From the NCBI RefSeq assembly GCF_003846175.1, contig NZ_ML123049.1, forward strand, positions 670,841 to 734,840: DNA of 64,000 nucleotides. Reading direction: 5' to 3'. The stretch is from Streptomyces sp. ADI95-17 (GTDB taxonomy: Bacteria; Actinomycetota; Actinomycetes; Streptomycetales; Streptomycetaceae). The notes under the pieces were generated by a model that worked only from the letters and a program-made list of their open reading frames with translations, was not told the origin of the DNA and did not search any database. This document shows, piece after piece, positions 44,640 to 50,803 of this stretch; position 1 is the first letter of the stretch, and each line of letters starts with the position of its first letter. Both the position numbers and the translations under genes were made by a program.

Positions 44640-46326
44640 CACGCAGCGCCCCCGGCCGGGGGCGGAGATCCTGCGGACCGCGCTGCGCCGCAATGTGGGC
44701 CCCATGGTCCGGGGCACCGTCCTCATGGGCCTGTACCAGGCGGGGGAGACGGCCTTCCCCATCGCGCTCGGCCTGATCGTCGAGCACACGATGCAGGACC
44801 GCAGCCTCGGTGCGCTCGGTCTGTCGATCGGCGCGCTGGCCGTGATCATCACGACGGTCTCGCTGTCGTGGCGGTTCGGCATGCGGGTCCTGCAGAAGGC
44901 CAACACGACCGAGGCGCACCGCTGGCGGGTGCGGGTGGCCGCCTGCGGGCTCCAGCCGGTGGCCAGGGACATCGACCTGAAGTCCGGCGAAGTGCTGACC
45001 ATCGCCACCGAGGACGCCGACCAGACCGCCGACATCATCGAGGTGGTGCCGCTGCTGATCAGCTCCCTGGTCGCGGTGGTGGTCGCCGCGGTCGCGCTGA
45101 GCCTGGCCGACATCAGGCTCGGCCTGCTGGTGGTCGTGGGGACCTTCGCGATCCTGTCGGTCCTGGCCGTGATGTCGAAGCGGATCGGCGCCAGCACCCG
45201 CGAACAGCAGGCCAGGGTGGCGAGGGCGGGCGCGAAGGTCGCCGACCTGATCACCGGCCTGCGCCCGCTGCACGGCTTCGGCGGCAACCACGCCGCCTTC
45301 GGCTCCTACCGGAGGGTCAGCACGGACGCGAAGCACCAGGCGATCACCGTCGCCCGGGTGAACGGCACCTACGCGGGCACCGCCCTGGCCCTCAACGCGG
45401 TCCTCGCCGCCGCCGTGTCCCTGACGGCGGGCTGGCTGGCGTTCGCCGGCCGGATCACCATCGGGGAACTCGTCATGGCCGTGGGCCTCGCGCAGTTCAT
45501 CATCGAACCGCTCAAGATGTTCTCGGAGATGCCCAAGTACGTGATGATGGCGCGCGCTTCGGCCGAACGGATGGCTCTGGTGCTCTCCGCGCCGCCGGTG
45601 ACGGCCCCGGGTCCGCGGCGCCCGGCGGCGGGCGGCGGCCTGGCGGTCGACGGCGTCCGGTACGGGGGCCTGAGCGGGCTCAAGTTCGAGGTGGCCGCCG
45701 GGGAGTTCGTGGCGATCGCCGCCTACCAGCCGCGCGCGGCGGCCGACCTGGCGTCGGTCCTCGCGGTGAACGTCGCGCCCGACGCGTACGAGGGAGTGGT
45801 GCGGGTCGGCGGGCAGGCGATGGCGGACCTGTCGGTCGAGGCGGTCCGCGAGCACCTGCTGGTGAATCCGTACGACGGGGAGATCTTCGCGGGCACGCTC
45901 CGCACCAACATCGACCCGTCGGGAACGAGCCGGACGATCCCCGAGGCCGTCGAGGCGTCCATGCTCACCGATGTCGTCGCCCTGCACCGCGACGGTCTCG
46001 ACTACGCGGTCCGCGACCGCGGGGCGAACCTCTCCGGAGGACAGCGGCAGCGGCTGTCCCTGGCCCGCGCCCTGGCCGCCGACTCCGACGTGCTGGTCCT
46101 GCACAACCCGACGACGGCCGTCGACGCGGTCACCGAGCAGCTCATCGCCCGCAATGTCGCGAAGCTGCGCCGAGGCCGTACCACGGTGGTGCTCACCAGC
46201 AGCCCGGCCCTCCTGGACGCCGCGGACCGGGTGCTCGTCCTGGACGAGGGCGTCATCACCGCCGAGGACACCCACCGCAACCTCCTGGCCGGCGACGAGA
46301 ACTACTGCCTGGCCGTGGCCCGTTGA
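44626..46326 (+). CDS. cchI: CchI, ABC exporter half with degenerate Walker motifs and intact signature
   Basis: A 566-residue ABC exporter subunit: six transmembrane helices followed by an ATPase domain. The Walker A position reads AYQPRAAAD (about 367-375) with no GxxGxGK, and Walker B reads LVLHNPTTA, with H493-N494 replacing the catalytic Asp-Glu. The signature is a perfect LSGGQ (469-473). It is the mirror image of CchG and should complete the single active ATP site of a heterodimer. The ATG at 44626 overlaps the end of the NRPS gene by 14 bases, so the two are translationally coupled. Confidence 0.92.
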   Translation: MKTPDTQRPRPGAEILRTALRRNVGPMVRGTVLMGLYQAGETAFPIALGLIVEHTMQDRSLGALGLSIGALAVIITTVSLSWRFGMRVLQKANTTEAHRWRVRVAACGLQPVARDIDLKSGEVLTIATEDADQTADIIEVVPLLISSLVAVVVAAVALSLADIRLGLLVVVGTFAILSVLAVMSKRIGASTREQQARVARAGAKVADLITGLRPLHGFGGNHAAFGSYRRVSTDAKHQAITVARVNGTYAGTALALNAVLAAAVSLTAGWLAFAGRITIGELVMAVGLAQFIIEPLKMFSEMPKYVMMARASAERMALVLSAPPVTAPGPRRPAAGGGLAVDGVRYGGLSGLKFEVAAGEFVAIAAYQPRAAADLASVLAVNVAPDAYEGVVRVGGQAMADLSVEAVREHLLVNPYDGEIFAGTLRTNIDPSGTSRTIPEAVEASMLTDVVALHRDGLDYAVRDRGANLSGGQRQRLSLARALAADSDVLVLHNPTTAVDAVTEQLIARNVAKLRRGRTTVVLTSSPALLDAADRVLVLDEGVITAEDTHRNLLAGDENYCLAVAR

Positions 46327-46374
46327 GAGGCCGGTGCCGGGGACGTGCCTCCGGTGCGTCCCCGGCACCGCCGC

Positions 46375-47460
46375 TCAGGCGAGAGCCCAGGCGACGTCCC
46401 TGAGCAGGGCGTGGCGCCAGCCCGCCCGGTCGTGGTCCGAGGCCGACCGCGACACCCGTACCGTCGCACCGGCCCGTTCGGTCAGCGCCTCGGTCAGTTC
46501 GCAGTGTGGCAGCATCCGCGTCTCGTGCTCCCCGACGTCGAACGCGCAGCGCAGACCGGACAGGTCGGGGCTGCTCCGCAGCCGGTCGGCGACGGCGCCG
46601 CCGACCGGTCCGCCCAACGGGTCCGGCCGGTCCTCCGCGCCCGGCGCCCACCAGAAGGACGGCGACTGGCAGGCGACCCGCGAGACCAGGTCCGGGAACT
46701 CCAGCGCCGCGTACAGCGCGCTCAGCCCGCCCAGACTCTGCCCGGCCACCACCAGCCGGGTGGGGTCGGCCGGTACGCCGGACTCCGCGACCAGCGGCAG
46801 CAGTTCGTCCCGGACCGCCTCCCACAGCTCGGGCCTGCACCCGAATTCGGCCTGCCGGTCCTTGGCCGGGAGGAAGACCAGGGTGACGGGCGGCATCCCG
46901 CCGCCGGCGGCGGCCGAGTCGAACGCGGTCATCGCCGGGTGCAGATGCAGCCAGTCGTCCCCGTCGAGCAGCAGGACCAACGGCCCGCCGCCGCCCACCG
47001 GGTGGACGCGCACGGTGCGCCGCCCGCCGAGCCGCTCGCTCGCCCAGCGGAGCCGGGTGCGGGGGAGCGGCAGTACGTCGTCGGCGCCCACGGCCGGCCA
47101 GTGCGGCTGGGCCGGGGCGTCCGGGGTCGCGGCGATGGAACGGTCGCCGCCGGCCCCGACCGGGTTGAACGGGTCGGCGCAGGCCGCGCCGCCCGCGATG
47201 AACCGGTAGGTCACCCGCAGCCGCGCGGGCATGCGCACCTCGGCGTACCAGCAGTCCGTGCCGGCCCACCGGCGCAGGGGGACCGGCTGCGACCAGCTCT
47301 CGAAGTCGATGAGGGCCTCGCTGCCGCGCCAGAGGAACAGGGTCCGCCAGCCGCCGCCTTCGGCAGGTACCGACACGGGGGTCCGGGCCGCCGCCCAGAA
47401 CTCGTCGGTGCCGGGTTCGCCGGGCAGTCCGAACCCGGCGAAGGGGCTCACCAGGTGCAT
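46375..47460 (-). CDS. cchJ: CchJ, Fes/IroE-type esterase
   Basis: A 361-residue alpha/beta hydrolase of the enterobactin-esterase family, with an N-terminal immunoglobulin-like domain (RTLFLWRGSEALIDFE) and a hydrolase domain whose nucleophile is S242 in AGQSLGG; CQSPSFWW and a late histidine near SDHDRAGWRHAL follow. In coelichelin synthesis it is proposed to release the peptide from the synthetase, which lacks a thioesterase; iron release from the siderophore is the alternative. The start has AAGGAG upstream. It is divergent from the MbtH gene, sharing a perfect iron box. Confidence 0.93.
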   Translation of the reverse strand: MHLVSPFAGFGLPGEPGTDEFWAAARTPVSVPAEGGGWRTLFLWRGSEALIDFESWSQPVPLRRWAGTDCWYAEVRMPARLRVTYRFIAGGAACADPFNPVGAGGDRSIAATPDAPAQPHWPAVGADDVLPLPRTRLRWASERLGGRRTVRVHPVGGGGPLVLLLDGDDWLHLHPAMTAFDSAAAGGGMPPVTLVFLPAKDRQAEFGCRPELWEAVRDELLPLVAESGVPADPTRLVVAGQSLGGLSALYAALEFPDLVSRVACQSPSFWWAPGAEDRPDPLGGPVGGAVADRLRSSPDLSGLRCAFDVGEHETRMLPHCELTEALTERAGATVRVSRSASDHDRAGWRHALLRDVAWALA

Positions 47461-47488
47461 CGGCGTCTCCTTGTGAGAGGGAAGGGGA

Positions 47489-47507
47489 AGAGGTTAGGCT
47501 CAGATCG
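47489..47507. promoter_or_regulatory. Partial iron box upstream of cchJ
   Basis: GGTTAGGCTCA is exact in the core but the right arm (GATCG) does not match, giving about 13 of 19 positions. It lies just inside the perfect iron box on the cchJ side and may extend repressor occupancy toward cchJ. Confidence 0.4.
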
Positions 47508-47509
47508 TA

Positions 47510-47528
47510 TTAGGTGAGCCTAACCTAA
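47510..47528. promoter_or_regulatory. Perfect iron box between cchJ and cchK
   Basis: TTAGGTGAGCCTAACCTAA is the exact reverse complement of TTAGGTTAGGCTCACCTAA. It lies 50-68 bases from the cchJ start codon and about 104 bases before cchK, so it can control both directions. Confidence 0.92.
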
Positions 47529-47631
47529 TGACTTGGCTCCCTCCATCTCCGATCCCGCCCGCAGCCGAGCCCTGACGCACACTCACGACGCCGCCGTCAC
47601 CGGCCCGTCGGCCCCGAGGAGGCCCCGACAC

Positions 47632-47841
47632 ATGAGCACCAATCCTTTCGACGACCCCGAAGGCCGTTTCCTGGTCCTGGTGAACGACGAGGGACAGCAC
47701 TCGCTCTGGCCCTCCTTCGCCGAGGTGCCCGGCGGCTGGACGATCGCCTTCGACGAGAACGGCCGAGAAGCCTGCCTCGACTACATCGAGACCCACTGGA
47801 CCGATCTGCGCCCCCGGTCCCTCGCGGCGGCCACCGACTGA
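47632..47841 (+). CDS. cchK: CchK, MbtH-like protein
   Basis: A 69-residue MbtH-family protein, NPFDDPEGRFLVLVNDEGQHSLWPSFAEVPGGW..., with the two invariant tryptophans. Such proteins bind adenylation domains and are needed for their folding and activity, here for CchH. I start at the ATG at 47632, behind GAGGAGG; longer readings add a non-homologous leader. It is transcribed from the perfect iron box, and the GNAT gene starts 31 bases after its stop codon, so the two are probably co-transcribed. Confidence 0.96.
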   Translation: MSTNPFDDPEGRFLVLVNDEGQHSLWPSFAEVPGGWTIAFDENGREACLDYIETHWTDLRPRSLAAATD

Positions 47842-47871
47842 ACCGGCACCGCGACGAGCAGATCTCCGATC

Positions 47872-47979
47872 GTGAATCGAGTCCCGGGCGTGAATCGAGT
47901 CCCGGGCATGAATCGAGTCCGGGGCGTGAACCGAGTCCCGGCCGTGAGCCGGGTTCCGGTCGTGAACCGAGTGAGGAAA
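47872..47979 (+). repeat. Six tandem 18-base repeats, each opening with GTG or ATG
   Basis: The unit is GTGAATCGAGTCCCGGGC. Copies start at 47872, 47890, 47908, 47926, 47944 and 47962; the first two are identical and later ones drift, the sixth changing after its first 12 bases to contain GAGGAAAG. In frame they encode a hexapeptide V/M-N-R-V-P-G. Every unit supplies a start codon in the frame of the following GNAT gene. They may be an N-terminal repeat or an untranslated leader before a TTG start at 47983. Confidence 0.9.
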
Positions 47980-48519
47980 GTCTTGATCACGGCCACGCCG
48001 CGGCACGCTCCGTCGCGCCAGGCTCCGCTGCCCCCCGCGCTCCCCGTAGCGACGCACTCCGTGCGTCCCGCCCGTGCGGAGGACGCTGCCGAACTCGCCG
48101 TACTGTCACGGCCCTTCGTGCGTTCGGGGGCGTTGCGGGAGCGGCCCGCCCCGCTCTACGCCGTCCACGCGGCCGACTTCCTCGTGGCGCAGGCTCCGGG
48201 GTGCCCCGTCGAGGGTGCCGTCGGCCTGCGGGTGTACCCGGCGGGCCCCGGGGAGGAGCGCGGTGCCGTGGGTGTTCTGTACAACTTCTGCGTGGCCGGG
48301 CACCGGCAGGGGTACGGAGTGGGCGCCGGGCTCCTGCGCGCCGCGCTGGCCACGGCGCGCGCCCGGTCGCTCGGCGCCCTGTTCACGGCGACGACCGGCG
48401 GCGGCGACCTGTTCGTCCAGTACGGTTTCGCGCCCACGGCCGCGCGTTCGGCGCCCACGTCCTGGGTGGAGTCCCTGGACCCCCGTCGCAACGCGAGGAT
48501 TCTCTCTACGGTCCTCTGA
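47872..48519 (+). CDS. GNAT acetyltransferase, possible short N-acetylglutamate synthase
   Basis: A GNAT-fold protein of up to 215 residues; the folded part starts near SVRPARAEDAAELAVL and contains the acetyl-CoA loop AGHRQGYGVGAGLLRAAL and YGFAPTAA. The stretch LRERPAPLYAVHAADFLVA and the ending RRNARIL recall the short N-acetylglutamate synthases of actinobacteria, which start arginine/ornithine synthesis; this is pattern recognition, not proof. The true start is unclear: any of six repeat-borne GTG/ATG codons, or TTG at 47983 behind GAGGAAAG. It lies directly after iron-regulated cchK and converges on an acetylglutamate kinase paralogue, which strengthens the ornithine-supply reading. Confidence 0.75.
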   Translation: MNRVPGVNRVPGMNRVRGVNRVPAVSRVPVVNRVRKVLITATPRHAPSRQAPLPPALPVATHSVRPARAEDAAELAVLSRPFVRSGALRERPAPLYAVHAADFLVAQAPGCPVEGAVGLRVYPAGPGEERGAVGVLYNFCVAGHRQGYGVGAGLLRAALATARARSLGALFTATTGGGDLFVQYGFAPTAARSAPTSWVESLDPRRNARILSTVL

Positions 48520-48538
48520 CCGCGGGTTCGCGCCCGGG

Positions 48539-49459
48539 TCAGGCGGTGTCGGCGCCGTGGTCCGGGCCGTCGCCGGGAACCACGGTGGTGCCGGGGACGG
48601 ACTCGCCGAGGACGCCGTGGAGCACGGCGTGCGGCACGCGGCCGTCGAGCACCTGCGCCTTGCGCACACCGCCGCGGACGGCCCGCAGGCAGCCCTCCAT
48701 CTTCGGCAGCATTCCGCCTGCCAGACCCGGCAGCAGATCGTCCAGCGCATCGGCCGTCAACTGCTCTATCACCTCGGTGCTGTGCGGCCAGTCCGCGTAC
48801 AGCCCGGCCACATCGGTGAGCATCACCAGCCGCTCGGCGTCGAGGGCCACGGCGAGTGCCGACGCGGCCAGGTCGGCGTTGACGTTGTAGACCTCTCCGC
48901 CCTCGCCGCGCGCCACGGGGGAGACCACCGGGATGTGTCCCTGCTCCAGGAGGGTGCCCACCATGCCCGGGTTGACGTCCACGACTTCGCCGACGAGGCC
49001 GATGTCCACCGCCCGGCCGTCCACCTGGGCCGGCCGCCGCACCGCCGTCATGGTGTGCGCGTCCTCGCCGGTCATGCCCACGGCGTAGGGCCCATGGGTG
49101 TTGATGTGACCGACCAGTTCCCGCTGGACCCGGCCGCTCAGCACCATGCGCACCACCTCCATGGTCTCCGGAGTGGTGACCCGCAGGCCCGCCTCGAAGC
49201 GGGTCTCCAGGCCGAGGCGGTCGAGCATCGAGCTGATCTGCGGTCCGCCGCCGTGGACGACGACCGGGCGCAGGCCCGTGTGCCACAACTCCACGACGTC
49301 CCGGGCGAAGGTCCGTTGCAGCTCCGCGTCCACCATGGCGTTGCCGCCGAACTTGACGACGACCGTGCCGCTTCGCGGTTCCTCCCGCCGGAGATGCGGC
49401 CTCGCGGACGGATGTGCGCTCGCGTACTCCGTGACGACCGGTCCCATGTCTGCCCCCAC
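48539..49459 (-). CDS. argB: Acetylglutamate kinase paralogue, iron-box controlled
   Basis: A 306-residue acetylglutamate kinase, which phosphorylates N-acetylglutamate in ornithine and arginine synthesis. Clear motifs: VVVKFGGNAM, VVVHGGGPQIS, GLRVTTPETMEVVRMVL, VYNVNADLAASALA, and GGMLPKMEGCLRAV. The region before VVVKFGG (about 30 residues) is Pro/Arg/His-rich and lacks the usual hexamer-forming, arginine-sensing N-terminal helix pattern. An iron box lies 32-50 bases upstream of the start, and no other arg genes adjoin. I infer a siderophore-dedicated paralogue. The start could also be the ATG at 49447. Confidence 0.93.
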   Translation of the reverse strand: MGADMGPVVTEYASAHPSARPHLRREEPRSGTVVVKFGGNAMVDAELQRTFARDVVELWHTGLRPVVVHGGGPQISSMLDRLGLETRFEAGLRVTTPETMEVVRMVLSGRVQRELVGHINTHGPYAVGMTGEDAHTMTAVRRPAQVDGRAVDIGLVGEVVDVNPGMVGTLLEQGHIPVVSPVARGEGGEVYNVNADLAASALAVALDAERLVMLTDVAGLYADWPHSTEVIEQLTADALDDLLPGLAGGMLPKMEGCLRAVRGGVRKAQVLDGRVPHAVLHGVLGESVPGTTVVPGDGPDHGADTA

Positions 49460-49490
49460 CCTGGTCGTTCGTCCGAATCTCCGATTTCGC

Positions 49491-49509
49491 TTAACTTAGC
49501 CTAACCTAA
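49491..49509. promoter_or_regulatory. Iron box upstream of the acetylglutamate kinase paralogue
   Basis: TTAACTTAGCCTAACCTAA, read on the minus strand as TTAGGTTAGGCTAAGTTAA, matches 17 of 19 positions of the palindromic iron box. It sits between the kinase start codon (49459) and the stop codon of the NicO gene (49515), so the kinase gene is the only plausible target. Confidence 0.85.
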
Positions 49510-49514
49510 GTGTG

Positions 49515-50789
49515 TTACGCAGAGAGTTGTCCCATCGCGATCGCGGCGGCCACCACGCCTCCGGCCGTCACCGCCGAGGCGGCGAACAGCGGGATCCTCG
49601 GTGTCCAGGTACGCAGCAGCGAGGAGCGGGAGACGCGGTTCAGCAGTGCGTCCCGGCCGCGCAGCACGATCAGGCCGACGCCCGTCAGGGTGAGGGCCAT
49701 GCCCAAGCCGAAGGCGGCCACCATCGCGAGGGCGAAGCCGACCCTGCCCGTGAGCAGCCCGGTGAGCAGGACCAGAAAGGCGGACGGCGAGGGCAACAGG
49801 CCGCCGGAGGCGCCGAGTAGGACCAGGCCCCGCCAGGTGAGCAGCGAGGGGGCGTCAGGAATGTGGTGGCTGTGCCCATGTCCGTGATCGTGCGCGTGTC
49901 CGTGTTCGTGCCTGTGTCCGTGTTCGTTCTCTCCCTCGTGGTGATGGGCATGGTGGTGTCCTCGGTGCCGCAGATTCCGTCGCAGCAGGCTGACGCCCAC
50001 CCCCGCCACCACCAGCGCACCGGCCAGTTGCAGCCATCCCGTCAGCGCCTTCATGTCCGGCGCGTTCTTCGCCGCCAGCCACCAGCCGATCGCCAGGGCG
50101 GCGACCGAGAGCGTGTGCATCACGGCGACGATGCCCCCGAGCCACACCGCGTCCCGCGGTCTGCCCCGGCCGCCCACCAGATATCCGGCGGCCAGCGACT
50201 TGCCGTGCCCGAGGGCGCAGGCGTGCAGCGCGCCCACGGCCGCCGCCACGAGCAGCGCGACGGGAAGGGCCACCCCGCGGTCGAGCAACGAGCTGAGATC
50301 GCTGGTCCAACTCCCGCCCGCTGAGGGCGAGTCGGCGCGCACCTCGGACTTCAGCGCCAGTGTGCGCGTCGGCTCCTTCGCCGTGTGCAGCCCGCCGCCG
50401 CCCAGATCGGTCACCGACAGCGTCCGGTAGGCGGGGTCGATGTCCGTCAGCGCGGTGACCGTCAGTGTGATCCGGTCCACCGGGTTAGGGCAGGCGAAGT
50501 GGAGGGTCATGCCGTCCACCCGGTCCGTCCGGCAGGGGCTGCCGTCCTGGCGTACGACGATGTGGGCGCGCAGATAGCCCGTCACATCGCCGTCGGAGCG
50601 CTTCCGCAGGACGGCGACATCGTCCTGCTGCGCGGACCAGGTCGCCTCCACGGCGGAGGGGCCGGTCGCCTCGACCCGGACGACGGGGGGTGTGCCGAAG
50701 GGGTGCGCCTGGGCCGTCCCCGCGCTGCCGAACAGCAGCGCGGGGACGGCGGCCAGCAGGAGCAGCACCCCGGTGCGGAGTGATCGCAC
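49515..50789 (-). CDS. NicO/RcnA-family metal transporter with His-rich loop
   Basis: A 424-residue membrane protein. A signal peptide (ending near GTAQAHP) precedes a 150-residue external domain, then six or so helices of the nickel/cobalt transporter (NicO) family, including GALHACALGHGKSLAAGYLVGGRGRPRDAVWLGG, whose histidines bind metal. Between helices is a loop very rich in His, Glu and Gly (about residues 268-310), typical of nickel/cobalt exporters such as RcnA. It starts 14 bases after the upstream metallophosphoesterase gene on this strand, so they are one operon. The metal and direction of transport are uncertain. Confidence 0.88.
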   Translation of the reverse strand: MRSLRTGVLLLLAAVPALLFGSAGTAQAHPFGTPPVVRVEATGPSAVEATWSAQQDDVAVLRKRSDGDVTGYLRAHIVVRQDGSPCRTDRVDGMTLHFACPNPVDRITLTVTALTDIDPAYRTLSVTDLGGGGLHTAKEPTRTLALKSEVRADSPSAGGSWTSDLSSLLDRGVALPVALLVAAAVGALHACALGHGKSLAAGYLVGGRGRPRDAVWLGGIVAVMHTLSVAALAIGWWLAAKNAPDMKALTGWLQLAGALVVAGVGVSLLRRNLRHRGHHHAHHHEGENEHGHRHEHGHAHDHGHGHSHHIPDAPSLLTWRGLVLLGASGGLLPSPSAFLVLLTGLLTGRVGFALAMVAAFGLGMALTLTGVGLIVLRGRDALLNRVSRSSLLRTWTPRIPLFAASAVTAGGVVAAAIAMGQLSA

Positions 50790-50803
50790 GGTGGTGCTTC
50801 CTC

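Noticed and set aside
39753..45287. A very long open frame on the minus strand opposite the NRPS gene (and a similar one at 34224-38234)
   Set aside because: In such GC-rich DNA the frame antisense to a real gene rarely meets stop codons. Its translation is low-complexity (Arg/Gly/Val/Gln-rich) with no domain, while the plus strand has a continuous multidomain enzyme.
47872..47979. CRISPR or REP-type element
   Set aside because: The repeats are directly contiguous 18-mers in coding phase, with no spacers and no hairpin of the REP type.
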